A DNA stretch of 64,000 bases from Desulfurivibrio dismutans (GTDB taxonomy: Bacteria; Desulfobacterota; Desulfobulbia; Desulfobulbales; Desulfurivibrionaceae): positions 62,001-126,000 of the forward strand of contig NZ_JARGDQ010000003.1 in the NCBI RefSeq assembly GCF_029210385.1, in the 5' to 3' direction. The translations under genes and the position numbers were made by a program. Positions 50,366-61,544 of this stretch are shown piece by piece. A model generated the notes under the pieces. The model was not told the origin of the DNA. It made no database searches and was given only the letters and a program-made list of their open reading frames with translations. Numbering within the stretch: the first letter of the stretch is position 1; the number at the start of each line of letters is the position of its first letter.

Positions 50366-51133
50366 ATGCGCTGGACTTTAAGTATATTTTTTGCTTTTTT
50401 GCTGACCATCGTGCTGGCCGCGCTGCTGTTTTATCCGCCAGACCGGAAGCGGGACGCCGAACAGTTCACGTCGCCGACGGATCAGACCGGGCCGCCGGTG
50501 ATCAACCCGCCCCACCAGTTTGCCAACGAAGAAAAGCGGACGGCACAAGTGGAACGGGAAACAGCCAGGCCCCCGGAACCTGCGGCACCGGCCCCACCGG
50601 AAGCCGCGCCCAGGCCGCCCCTGCGTCCCGACTTTAACGACCCCGACGGCAAAGCAGTACTGACCCTGGACTGGGAAGATATGATCCCCCCGGACTGGCG
50701 GCCAGACCTCTTTTTTCAGGATTACGATATCGACCAGTTGGATGACGATGACGACCTGGCCATCGAACTGCTGGATAAACTGCAAGAAGTCTGGGCTGCC
50801 GCGCCGGTGGTGGCGGAACTGGATGGCCGCCAGGTGCGGCTGCCGGGCTTTGCCGTGCCCCTTGATGCCGAACCTGGCCGGGTGTCGGAGTTTCTCCTGG
50901 TACCCTATTTCGGCGCCTGCATCCACGTGCCACCGCCGCCGGCCAACCAGATCGTCTACGTCAAGGCCAGCCGACCCGGTGAGCTGTTCGAGCTTGACCT
51001 GTTCGACACCGTCTGGGTGCAGGGAACCATGCAGACCGCTAACTTCAGCGCCGAACTGGGAGAAGCCGGCTACACCATCATGGCCGACAAGGTGGAACCC
51101 TACCAGGACGACTCGGTAATCGTGCTGGAATAA
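50366..51133 (+). CDS. DUF3299-like exported protein of the ZrgA-like cluster
   Basis: 255 residues, from ATG 50366 (MRWTLSIFFAFLLTIVLAAL), with an N-terminal anchor and a Pro-rich spacer. The folded part shows VRLPGFAVPLDAEPGRVSEF and FLLVPYFGACIHVPPPPANQ, the DUF3299 hallmark with a conserved Cys/His pair (GACIHV). Such proteins sit beside ZrgA-type zinc-related ABC genes in other proteobacteria. The exact role is unknown; a metal site is plausible. Confidence 0.8.
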   Translation: MRWTLSIFFAFLLTIVLAALLFYPPDRKRDAEQFTSPTDQTGPPVINPPHQFANEEKRTAQVERETARPPEPAAPAPPEAAPRPPLRPDFNDPDGKAVLTLDWEDMIPPDWRPDLFFQDYDIDQLDDDDDLAIELLDKLQEVWAAAPVVAELDGRQVRLPGFAVPLDAEPGRVSEFLLVPYFGACIHVPPPPANQIVYVKASRPGELFELDLFDTVWVQGTMQTANFSAELGEAGYTIMADKVEPYQDDSVIVLE

Positions 51134-51140
51134 TCTTGCC

Positions 51141-52586
51141 ATGGCCCGTCACCCAGACCATACCCCATGCCTGGTCTATGCCAACGCCAAAGGCGAGATC
51201 AAGGATCTGCCCGACCTGCTGATGGCCAGCCGCAGCGGCCATCAGTTCCGGCAGCCCCAGCTACAGGCCCTGGTTCCACTGCCGCCGGGTAGTGAGCTTT
51301 TTGTTCTGCCCCAACGCCAGCCAGTGGGTTTTACCCCGGACAGCGGCGAACCGCTGCTGCTGGAAGAGGACCCCGATGAGCCCGGCTCCCCGGCCCAGGC
51401 GGTGGCCGCCTTCATCGCCCCGGCCCACACCGCCATCCTTGGCGCCGCTTACCAGAAGGCCCCCGAATGCACCGTTACCCTGCCACTGTTTGCCTACACC
51501 GCCGTCGGCTGGTATCGTGACCGCTTCTGGGTCTGCGCCTTTCGCAGCGACCCCGACCCTCGCCAGGACTTTGCCCGCCACCGGGCCGGAGCGATCAAAA
51601 AACACACCAACCAGCGCCTGGCGGCGATGCCCAACAACCGCCTGGTTCAGCATCTGGGCAAATGCTGCCTGACCTACGGCTGTCCGGCGGCGGTCAACTA
51701 CTTCATGGACAGCTTTGAGGCCCCCCTGCCCACCTCGCCGGTGTGCAACGCCCGCTGCCTGGGTTGCATTTCTCTGCAACCATCGGGCTGCTGCCCGGCC
51801 ACCCAGGACCGCATCAAGTTCGTTCCCAGTCCCGGGGAAATCGCCGACATCGCGGTCGAACACCTGGAAAAGACCGGCCATGTGGTCAGCTTCGGCCAGG
51901 GCTGCGAAGGTGAACCCCTGATGCAGGCCGACACCATCGCCGCGGCCATTAAACTGATCCGCCACCGGACAAAAAAAGGCCGGATCAACTGCAACACCAA
52001 CGCCGGCCGCACGACGGCCCTGGCCGATCTGGTCGACGCCGGGCTGGACGCCATCCGGGTCAGCCTCAACAGCGCCCAGGATAAATACCACCGGCTTTAT
52101 TACCGGCCGGTGGATTTCGACCTGGACCAGGTCCGCAATTCCATCCGGCTGTTCAAAGCGGCGGACCGCTTTGTCTCCCTCAATTACTTTGTTCTACCCG
52201 GCTTCGCTGATGACCCGGCGGAATTTGCCGCCTTGAACGAGTTGATCAGCGACTGCCGACCGGATTTTATCCAGTTGCGCAACCTCAATATGGACCCCGA
52301 CTGGTATTTGGAGGCGATTGACTTCACGCCCAGCGGGGAGGCCATGGGGATCCTGGCCTGGCGCCAGGCCCTGGCCGATCGCTTCCCGCACCTGGGTTTC
52401 GGCTACTTCAACCCGCCGCCGAATTCTTACCGGGCCAGCACCGGCAGCAGCGCCGGGCAACCCGGCAAAGAACGCCGCCGGCCGCAAAAGAAGCGCAAGA
52501 GCGCCAGTCATTCCAAACCGGAACAACCGGCGGCCGGTTGGCAAGCCACTAACGGTGGCCGGCAGCGGAAGGGAAAGCGACCATGA
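51141..52586 (+). CDS. Radical SAM protein of unknown substrate
   Basis: 481 residues. The cluster motif is PVCNARCLGCISLQ (C-x3-C-x2-C) near residue 210. Next come VVSFGQGCEGEPLMQ and INCNTNAGRTTALADLVDAG, which follow the radical SAM barrel. The N-terminal ~200 residues form a separate domain, with CCLTYGC upstream of the cluster. The C-terminal ~45 residues are basic and low in complexity (RRPQKKRKSASHSK), so RNA or nucleic-acid binding is possible. Its stop overlaps the CDF gene. Confidence 0.83.
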   Translation: MARHPDHTPCLVYANAKGEIKDLPDLLMASRSGHQFRQPQLQALVPLPPGSELFVLPQRQPVGFTPDSGEPLLLEEDPDEPGSPAQAVAAFIAPAHTAILGAAYQKAPECTVTLPLFAYTAVGWYRDRFWVCAFRSDPDPRQDFARHRAGAIKKHTNQRLAAMPNNRLVQHLGKCCLTYGCPAAVNYFMDSFEAPLPTSPVCNARCLGCISLQPSGCCPATQDRIKFVPSPGEIADIAVEHLEKTGHVVSFGQGCEGEPLMQADTIAAAIKLIRHRTKKGRINCNTNAGRTTALADLVDAGLDAIRVSLNSAQDKYHRLYYRPVDFDLDQVRNSIRLFKAADRFVSLNYFVLPGFADDPAEFAALNELISDCRPDFIQLRNLNMDPDWYLEAIDFTPSGEAMGILAWRQALADRFPHLGFGYFNPPPNSYRASTGSSAGQPGKERRRPQKKRKSASHSKPEQPAAGWQATNGGRQRKGKRP

Positions 52587-53494
52587 CCGATCAGCAAAGG
52601 CAAAACGCCCGCCTGCTGCGGCTGGCGTCCCTGGCTTCGGTATGCGTGGCCACCACCCTGATCGTGGTCAAACTCGTGGCCTGGAACCTCACCGGCTCCA
52701 CCAGTCTACTGGCCTCACTGGTGGACTCTCTGATGGACCTGGCGGCCTCGGCCATCAACTTCATGGCCATCCGCTACTCCCTGAAAGCCGCCGACCACGA
52801 GCACCGTTTCGGCCACGGCAAGGCGGAGTCACTGGCCGGCCTGGCCCAGGCCTCCTTTATCGCCGGCAGTGCCGTATTTCTGCTGATCTATGCCGGCAAT
52901 CGGCTGCTGGATCCCCGGCCGCTGGAGAATATCGACGCCGGACTGGCGGTGATGCTTTTTTCCCTGATGCTGACCACCATGCTGGTGATCTTTCAGCGCC
53001 ATGTTATCAAACGCACCGGCTCGGTGGCCATCCGCGCCGATTCGCTGCATTACCTCACCGATATACTGACCATTCTGGTCACCATGGCGGCCCTCTTTCT
53101 GGCCCGCCAGGGGCTGCTCTGGGCCGATCCCCTGCTGGCCCTGGGGATTGCCTTCTATATTCTGTACTCCGCCGGCCAGATTATCCGCGAATCACTGCGG
53201 CACCTGATGGACCAGGAACTCTCCCCGGAAATCAAGGGGCAGATCCGGTCCATTGTGCTGGCTGATCAGCGGGTGCTGGGCTTACACGACCTGCGCACCC
53301 GCCAGGCCGGACAGACCAAGTTTATCCAGTTTCACCTGGATCTTGCCACCAATCTATCCCTGAGCGAGGCCCACAACATCGGCCGGGAAGTCGCCGAAAC
53401 ACTAAAAAAATCCTTTCCCGGCGCCGACATCACCGTCCACCAGGATCCCATCAAGCAGCATTCCCCGCTGAACAACCAGCCCCCCGGCAAGTAA
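52583..53494 (+). CDS. Cation diffusion facilitator (FieF-like)
   Basis: 303 residues with six membrane helices. Transport-site motifs are SLVDSLMDLAASAINF (DxxxD type) and IRADSLHYLTDILTILVT (HxxxD); the linker EHRFGHGKAESLAG is characteristic. The C-terminal cytoplasmic domain ends GADITVHQDP. It exports Zn2+ or Fe2+. It starts with a 4-bp overlap (ATGA) after the radical SAM gene. Confidence 0.93.
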   Translation: MTDQQRQNARLLRLASLASVCVATTLIVVKLVAWNLTGSTSLLASLVDSLMDLAASAINFMAIRYSLKAADHEHRFGHGKAESLAGLAQASFIAGSAVFLLIYAGNRLLDPRPLENIDAGLAVMLFSLMLTTMLVIFQRHVIKRTGSVAIRADSLHYLTDILTILVTMAALFLARQGLLWADPLLALGIAFYILYSAGQIIRESLRHLMDQELSPEIKGQIRSIVLADQRVLGLHDLRTRQAGQTKFIQFHLDLATNLSLSEAHNIGREVAETLKKSFPGADITVHQDPIKQHSPLNNQPPGK

Positions 53495-53525
53495 CCGAAG
53501 AGAAAAATGGGGTAGCTTTCGGTTT

Positions 53526-54521
53526 TCAGGCGGTCGCCAGAAACTGCTCGGCCCGCTGCCGGGCGGTAAACAGGTCCGGACTGCTCTGCACCGCTGCAGC
53601 CAGATAATGACCAAACTGGTAATTGCGGGCATAATAATGGGTGAACTCTTTGAGCCGCCCCAGCCGGCGTTCCGGGGTAAAACTTTCCTCAAGCAAGGCA
53701 CAGAATCGCAAAAAAATAGCGGCTTTCTCTGCCCGGTCAGGGCCGGCGGAGACTTGGGAAAAATTATTCGCCAACCCTTCGGCAAGTTGGCGGAAAAGCC
53801 AGGGCCTGACGGCGGCGCCCCGGCCGATCATCAGCCCGTCGGCCCCACTGATCGCCAGGCAGGCCGCCGCATCGGCCGATGAGAAGATGCCGCCATTGGC
53901 TACCACGGGGATACTCAGCCACTGCTTGACCTTGCCCACCCACTCCCAACGGGGTTTGCGCCCATATGGCTCACCGCGCAGGCGAGCGTGAACGGTGAGT
54001 AAATCGAGTCCGGAATCTTCCAGCAAGCAGCATAAGTCCCGTAAACGCGGGGCATTCAACTCTTCCCCCAAACGGATTTTGGCGCTCAAAGGCAAAGCCG
54101 TCCGCCGCCGCACTTCCCGCACCAGGCGACCAACCAGCTCCGGTTCCTCCATCAGACGGCTGCCGCCGCCCTGGCGACGGATATCCGGTGCCGGGCAGCC
54201 CAGATTAAGATCAATGGCCGCCGCTCCCAATTCTTCCGCTGTGGCCACCGCCGCCGCCGCTTCTTCCAGCCTGAACAACAGCAACTGATAAGACAGCGGC
54301 TGCTCGCTGTGGTGACGCACCAGATAAGGCGAAAGGGTCGGATTTTCATGGGGCAACCGCTTGGCCGCCAGCATTTCCGTGCTCAACAGCCCGACTCCAC
54401 CCTGCTCCTGCACCAGGCGGCGCAGAGCGGAATGGGTAAGTCCCGCCATGGGCGCCAACAGCAATGGCAGGCTAAGCCTAATCCCACCGTATACCAGCAC
54501 CCTGTCATCTTTTTTTTGCAT
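53526..54521 (-). CDS. dus: tRNA-dihydrouridine synthase
   Basis: 331 residues. FMN barrel with LAPMAGLTHSALRRL, LNLGCPAPDIRRQGGGSRLM (catalytic Cys), LSAKIRLGEE, LLTVHARLRGEPYGRK, VVANGGIFSSADAA and MIGRGAAVRPWLF. It reduces uridine in tRNA D-loops. GTG 54533 is an alternative start. The Dus subgroup cannot be assigned reliably. Confidence 0.93.
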   Translation of the reverse strand: MQKKDDRVLVYGGIRLSLPLLLAPMAGLTHSALRRLVQEQGGVGLLSTEMLAAKRLPHENPTLSPYLVRHHSEQPLSYQLLLFRLEEAAAAVATAEELGAAAIDLNLGCPAPDIRRQGGGSRLMEEPELVGRLVREVRRRTALPLSAKIRLGEELNAPRLRDLCCLLEDSGLDLLTVHARLRGEPYGRKPRWEWVGKVKQWLSIPVVANGGIFSSADAAACLAISGADGLMIGRGAAVRPWLFRQLAEGLANNFSQVSAGPDRAEKAAIFLRFCALLEESFTPERRLGRLKEFTHYYARNYQFGHYLAAAVQSSPDLFTARQRAEQFLATA

Positions 54522-54617
54522 CCGGCATCTCACCCAATAATTGTTGATATTTTTTCAGCATAGCTTATACATTCATCACATTCACAAGGCAAAGCTCCCC
54601 GCTTATCTGCCACAATG

Positions 54618-54631
54618 TTGCAATCAGTCAA
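54618..54631 (+). promoter_or_regulatory. Possible CRP/FNR-family (HcpR-like) site
   Basis: TTGCAATCAGTCAA matches eight of ten defined bases of the TTGAC-N4-GTCAA motif reported for HcpR in sulfate reducers. The centre is about 60 bp upstream of the predicted start of transcription, a common activator position. HcpR controls nitrite- and NO-related genes, which fits the gene downstream. Single weak site, so tentative. Confidence 0.4.
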
Positions 54632-54654
54632 GTTTTAGTAATATTTTATCTGCC

Positions 54655-54682
54655 TTGACACAGGTCTAATTACGGTGATAAG
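54655..54682 (+). promoter_or_regulatory. Sigma-70-like promoter of the nitrite reductase gene
   Basis: TTGACA (54655-54660) matches the -35 consensus exactly. GATAAG lies 16 bases further (54677-54682) as a -10-like box. Transcription would start near 54689, leaving a leader of about 300 nt before the ATG at 54997. Confidence 0.5.
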
Positions 54683-54996
54683 CTCGACAGCAAGAACACT
54701 TTTCTGAACTGCCACTCACTATTGCCTGACCTTTCTAAGCCTTGAGTTATCAAAGAAAAACCAAGCACTGCCTATAATTAATTTACTGGAGGTTAACCAC
54801 ATCTTTACACAAAAGACGTTAGAATGAGCACCAAATAAGAATGGACACCATAGAATAACCATTCTTGTGGGTGAGGGTTAAAATTAATCTTAACGTCGTT
54901 TGATTGCAAGGAGGTGATGGACCACAGGAAGCGACAACAGTTTTAAACCTGATGAAAGATTTCTCAAGAACACAAGTGAAGGAGCAGGAGGAGAAA

Positions 54997-56646
54997 ATGA
55001 TTAAAAATTCGAAGTCCCTTTTGGGAGCAGCGATTGCTTTCGCCGTGGTGGGCGGCCTGAGCCTGTTCGGCGCCAGCGACGCCCAGGCGGCCGTTAAACC
55101 GGTGGATGTCAACACCTGTTACAACTGCCACGACAGCAGCGGCCCGGGCAGCGACATTCAGGCATTTCATGTCCGCGGCAAGCATGCCAGCATCAACTGC
55201 GGTCATTGCCACACCGAAACCGACGCCCACGTGCGCAACTTCAACACCAAGCCGGTAACCTCGGTAGACCAGCGGACTTGCGGCAAATGCCATGTCCTGC
55301 AGTTCGATTCCATGCTGCAAACCAACTGGGATCGTCCGGCCAAAGAAGAAAAGGCCACCCCCACTGGTCGCAGTCCCCGCTATGATTCCCTGATGAAACC
55401 CCACGGTTTCACCAGGGAGCATGCCGAACCCCGCAGCCACGTTTTTATGCTGATCGATCACCTGGTAGTTGATCGCGGCTATGGTGGCCGGTTTCAGTTC
55501 AAGAGTTGGGAGCTGATCGGCGACGCCAAGGCCGCCCAGCGCGGCGCCTGGGAAGTCCTTTACGACAAGGAACCCGAGACCAACGACCACAAGGCCTTCA
55601 AGGAGCAAACCGCAAACGCGGCCAACCCGGTCTGCATGTTCTGCAAATCCCAGGACAACATCCTCAGCTGGGCCTACATGGGCGACCCCCATCCCAAGGC
55701 CAAGTGGGACCGGACCTCCAACGTGGTTGATTTCGCCCGCAGCCTGAACCATGCCCTGAACTGCTTCACCTGCCATGATCCTCACTCCACCGAGCCGCGG
55801 ATCACCCGTGATGCCCAGATTCAGGCTATTGTCGACCGCGACGAAGGCACCTATCCTTATGACGAAGAAAAAAGCAAGCGGATCACCGTGGAAAAAGTCG
55901 AGTTCCGCGACGGCTTCCGGGCCATCGGCCTGCTCAGCGAACCGGACTCCAACATGATGTGCGCCCAGTGCCACGTTACCTACAACTGCAACCCCGGCAC
56001 CGACGCCAAAACCGGAGAGCGGGTGACCATGGCCGATCAGCGGACCAACCTCATGCCCTGGGTCAACGTCTGGGACATCGAGGAAGCAATGTTCGAGGAC
56101 TTTGCTTTCTTTGATTACCGCGACGCCACCACCGGCGCCAAGAAGATCAAGTTCCAGCATCCGGAAATGGAAACCTTCTGGGGATCAACCCATGAACAGG
56201 CCGGGGTTCAGTGCCAGGACTGCCATATGCCCAGGGTTGTTTCTGCCGCTGGGCAGGAATACACCTCGCACTTCCAGACCAGCCCCCGTTATAACCTCAA
56301 GGGTACCTGTCTCCAGTGCCACACCGACTGGAGCGAAGAGCAGGCCATGTACACCATCAAATCCGTAAAGAACTACGTCCGCGGGCGGATCGCTAAGACC
56401 GAGTTCTGGCTCTCCGAGTTCATCGACACCTTTGTCCGGGCCAAGGATCTGGGCGTACCGGAAAACGTCCTGGAAGAAGCCCGCGGCTATCACACCACTG
56501 CCAACACCCATTGGGAATGGTGGGTCGCCGAGAACTCCGACGGCTTCCATAACCCGCAACAGGCCCGGGATTCCCTGGCCCGCTCCATGACCCTGTCCCA
56601 GGAGGGTATCGCCCTGCTGAACAAGGCCATTGAAGAGCGGCGGTAA
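54997..56646 (+). CDS. Octaheme cytochrome c nitrite reductase
   Basis: 549 residues, from ATG 54997 after AGGAGGAGAAA, with a signal peptide ending near Ala32. Eight heme sites: CYNCH (41), CGHCH (68), CGKCH (95), CMFCK (213), CFTCH (256), CAQCH (322), CQDCH (406) and CLQCH (438). The fourth uses lysine, marking the catalytic heme as in NrfA and the TvNiR octaheme enzymes. Tyr329-Asn-Cys331 matches the spacing of the cross-linked Tyr/Cys of TvNiR, and Gln387-His388 fits its active-site pair. It should reduce nitrite to ammonium in the periplasm. A long leader precedes it; a hairpin separates it from the lipoprotein gene. Confidence 0.93.
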   Translation: MIKNSKSLLGAAIAFAVVGGLSLFGASDAQAAVKPVDVNTCYNCHDSSGPGSDIQAFHVRGKHASINCGHCHTETDAHVRNFNTKPVTSVDQRTCGKCHVLQFDSMLQTNWDRPAKEEKATPTGRSPRYDSLMKPHGFTREHAEPRSHVFMLIDHLVVDRGYGGRFQFKSWELIGDAKAAQRGAWEVLYDKEPETNDHKAFKEQTANAANPVCMFCKSQDNILSWAYMGDPHPKAKWDRTSNVVDFARSLNHALNCFTCHDPHSTEPRITRDAQIQAIVDRDEGTYPYDEEKSKRITVEKVEFRDGFRAIGLLSEPDSNMMCAQCHVTYNCNPGTDAKTGERVTMADQRTNLMPWVNVWDIEEAMFEDFAFFDYRDATTGAKKIKFQHPEMETFWGSTHEQAGVQCQDCHMPRVVSAAGQEYTSHFQTSPRYNLKGTCLQCHTDWSEEQAMYTIKSVKNYVRGRIAKTEFWLSEFIDTFVRAKDLGVPENVLEEARGYHTTANTHWEWWVAENSDGFHNPQQARDSLARSMTLSQEGIALLNKAIEERR

Positions 56647-56695
56647 ACTGTGCGCACTGCTTTGCACTTGCAGTGATCAGCAGGTAGTTGTATAG

Positions 56696-56741
56696 GGCAA
56701 AGGGCGGGAATAATCATCCCGCCCTTTGCCTGTTTTGTTTT
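56696..56741 (+). terminator. Terminator hairpin after the nitrite reductase gene
   Basis: GGCAAAGGGCGGGA (56696-56709) and TCCCGCCCTTTGCC (56717-56730) form a perfect 14-bp stem, followed by TGTTTTGTTTT. Only about 50 bp before the lipoprotein ATG, so read-through or a separate promoter is needed for that gene. Confidence 0.8.
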
Positions 56742-56789
56742 GTAAACACGATCAACCAAAGAATGCTGCAAGCAAGGAACGGTTTTATC

Positions 56790-57455
56790 ATGAAAAGCTT
56801 TATTACGGTTTTATTGGTTCTCTTTCTGGCCGCCGCCTGCGGCCAGGAAAAGCAGGAAATGATCGGCGCCGAGGCCGGCCCGGCTCCCGACGAAGGCTAC
56901 ATCGTCCAAGTGGGCGACAGCTACATCACCCCCTCGGACGTTGAGCAGGAACTGCAGGGCATGCCGGAGAGCCGGCGGATGATGTACGAGACCCCGGACG
57001 GCCAGGATCGCCTGTTCGATGAGATGATCAAGCGGGAGATGTTCCGCCAGGAGGCGGTGCGCGCCGGCCTGGATCAGAGTGAAGCATACCGCAAACGGGT
57101 GGAATACCTCGCCCGCCTGGCTCTGGTGGAAATGTTCCTGGAGGACAAGATCCAGGGCAACGTCAGCGTCAGCGACCGCGAGATACAGGATTACTACGAG
57201 GAAAACAAGGACACCGAGTTTACCAACCCCTTAAGCGGTGAAACCCAGCCCTTCACCAGTGTCCGCAACAGTATCCAGCGGCTGCTGCTGCTGGAAAAGC
57301 AGCGCACGGCCTTCGACGACTACATGGAAGAGATGATGGAGCGCTATGTGGTCCAGGTATCCGATGAATACCGGGCCGACATGGCCGATGAACTGCCCAT
57401 GCCGGAAAACGGTGACATGATCGACGATCCAGCCACCGCCGAACAGACCCCGTAA
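56790..57455 (+). CDS. SurA-N-like periplasmic lipoprotein
   Basis: 221 residues, from ATG 56790 after AAGGAACGG. The lipobox is LFLAAACGQE, so it is probably outer-membrane or inner-membrane anchored. The middle resembles the N-terminal chaperone part of SurA/PpiC proteins (DSYITPSDVEQELQGMP, MIKREMFRQEAVRAGLD, VSDREIQDYYEENKDTEFT). No parvulin isomerase domain follows. Its position after the octaheme reductase suggests help in folding or assembly of that exported enzyme. Confidence 0.78.
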   Translation: MKSFITVLLVLFLAAACGQEKQEMIGAEAGPAPDEGYIVQVGDSYITPSDVEQELQGMPESRRMMYETPDGQDRLFDEMIKREMFRQEAVRAGLDQSEAYRKRVEYLARLALVEMFLEDKIQGNVSVSDREIQDYYEENKDTEFTNPLSGETQPFTSVRNSIQRLLLLEKQRTAFDDYMEEMMERYVVQVSDEYRADMADELPMPENGDMIDDPATAEQTP

Positions 57456-57471
57456 GCTTCAAAGTCACAGT

Positions 57472-57525
57472 TTTGGCCAATAAAAAAACCGCCCCCAACC
57501 GGAAGCGGTTTTTTTATTGGCCAAA
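57472..57525. terminator. Bidirectional terminator between the lipoprotein gene and clpB
   Basis: Arms at 57472-57492 and 57505-57525 are perfect complements over 21 bases (ends TTTGGCC and GGCCAAA, inner CCGC/GCGG), with T and A runs inside the arms. The loop is 12 bases. It lies between convergent genes. Confidence 0.85.
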
Positions 57526-57572
57526 GGGTCCTCACCGATCCATACAGCCGGGAATAGCCAGCGTCTATCTTA

Positions 57573-60197
<2,625 letters not shown>

Positions 60198-60314
60198 ACT
60201 TGGGTCTCTCCCGGTTAAGAGTAGATAATTAAGGCTTGGCCCATGGGACGGTGAGCCGAAAATGTTCTGCTGAATTTCAAACCATGCAGCGTCAACATTG
60301 TGACATGTAGACTT

Positions 60315-60343
60315 ACGTTAAGAACGGCAACCCGGACTGTCAA
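60315..60343 (-). promoter_or_regulatory. Possible promoter of clpB
   Basis: On the minus strand TTGACA is followed after 17 bases by TAACGT. The -35 box is perfect; the -10 box is poor (3 of 6). No clear sigma-32 -10 element (CCCCAT) was seen. It would give a leader of about 110 nt. Confidence 0.35.
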
Positions 60344-60382
60344 GCATTGGGGGGGGGGAGAGTGCCCCATAAAAAGGCAGGA

Positions 60383-60416
60383 GGCACACCGATTTCAGCA
60401 AGAAATTCGGTGTGCC
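60383..60416. other. Hairpin between clpB and the GGDEF gene
   Basis: GGCACACCGATTT and AAATTCGGTGTGCC pair with one bulge. No T run follows directly, so it is not a typical terminator, but it could end the GGDEF transcript that approaches clpB's partner strand or act in the region upstream of clpB. Confidence 0.45.
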
Positions 60417-60458
60417 CGAGGAAGGGAGAAAAAGGGCGGGGGTTGAGTTGGGAAGATT

Positions 60459-61544
60459 TCAGGATCGCGCTTGCTTGCCCGGTGGGCGGCCATCCCAGGG
60501 TTGCTTATTGGTGGTTGGCGCCAGAGAACAGCAGCCCGAAGATTTGGCCCGGTAAAGGGCCTCGTCGGCTCGCTGCAGCCACTCTTCCAGGGACAATACC
60601 GACGCCCACTGGACAATGCCGACGCTGATTCCCAGTTTACGCTGGCCGTCACCAAAGATCAGCGCACTCACCGCCGAGCGGATCCGGTGCGCCAGAATTT
60701 TGGCAGCCTGGGCGTCACTGCCGGGCAGCACCAGAAGGAACTCGTCGCCTCCCATCCTAACCAGCAGATCACAGGTTCTGACCATGCCGGCCAAAGTATT
60801 GGCCACCAGACAGAGGGCGCGATCCCCTTCAGCATGACCGCAACTGTCATTAAGCTGCTTAAAGGAGTCCAGGTCCATGCTGAGCAGGGTTAGGGGCTGC
60901 TGGTAACGTCTGGCGCTCTCCAGCATAGGACTTATACGTTCATCAAAAACCCGGCGGTTGGGCAGCCCGGTGAGAAAGTCCCGGCGGGCCTGGTCAAAAA
61001 GATCACCGTATTCCAGTCCCCGCTGCAACGGTTCCGCCAGGATATCGACGATACCGGCCAGCAAGTCTATGCCCTCCTGACTAATGGCCGCGCCCCGCCG
61101 CATTACCAGCAGCAGCCCGCTGTCACTGGCCAACTCAAGCTTCCAACAACAGCCGTAGAAATCATCCTGCCAGCAGCAGGGAGAATTGTTGTCATGCGTT
61201 TTGGCATCAAGGAAGTTGGCGGCCAGTTCCAGCATCCGCCGACGCAGGGGACCATGTGAAGAGCACAGCACATGGTCTCTTTTGCCATCGACACTCCGGA
61301 AGGCCACCAGTTCATGCTCAACATGGGTCATCAGCCACACCGAGAAGGATGCCAGCATGTCGGGCAGGTCGGTGGCTCCGGCCAGGCGGGTCTGTAAATT
61401 GTTGACCATGGCCAGCCATAACGTCTGACGGCGATAGTGATCAAGTTGCACCAGCAAACTGCTTATCTGATTGCCACTGATCGCGGTTTCCGGGCCTGGC
61501 AAAGGCCACTTGAGGTCTTGGTGAGCAGCGACGGCAGCATTCAT
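60459..61544 (-). CDS. GAF-like/GGDEF diguanylate cyclase
   Basis: 361 residues, from ATG 61544 (MNAAVAAHQDLKW), with GGGGAG upstream; ATG 61559 is also possible. Residues ~50-185 look like a GAF-type sensor containing a run of cysteines (SPCCWQDDFYGCCWKL) that might bind a metal or heme. The GGDEF domain follows: DFLTGLPNRRVFDERI and the intact active site LVRMGGDEFLLVLPG. No membrane helix. It should make c-di-GMP in response to a cytoplasmic signal. Confidence 0.88.
   Translation of the reverse strand: MNAAVAAHQDLKWPLPGPETAISGNQISSLLVQLDHYRRQTLWLAMVNNLQTRLAGATDLPDMLASFSVWLMTHVEHELVAFRSVDGKRDHVLCSSHGPLRRRMLELAANFLDAKTHDNNSPCCWQDDFYGCCWKLELASDSGLLLVMRRGAAISQEGIDLLAGIVDILAEPLQRGLEYGDLFDQARRDFLTGLPNRRVFDERISPMLESARRYQQPLTLLSMDLDSFKQLNDSCGHAEGDRALCLVANTLAGMVRTCDLLVRMGGDEFLLVLPGSDAQAAKILAHRIRSAVSALIFGDGQRKLGISVGIVQWASVLSLEEWLQRADEALYRAKSSGCCSLAPTTNKQPWDGRPPGKQARS

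Larger units (their letters stand above)
54522..54996. other. Upstream region of the octaheme nitrite reductase gene
   Basis: About 475 bp with unusually low GC for this window. It holds a promoter candidate (54655-54682), an inverted motif upstream (54618-54631), and a long leader with a local hairpin at 54837-54866 enclosed by GACGTTA/TAACGTC. There is no gene beyond mini-frames. Confidence 0.6.

Noticed and set aside
60315-60343. Sigma-32 heat-shock promoter upstream of clpB
   Set aside because: CTTGACA resembles the -35 part, but no CCCCAT-like -10 element lies at the right distance; listed only as a weak general promoter.
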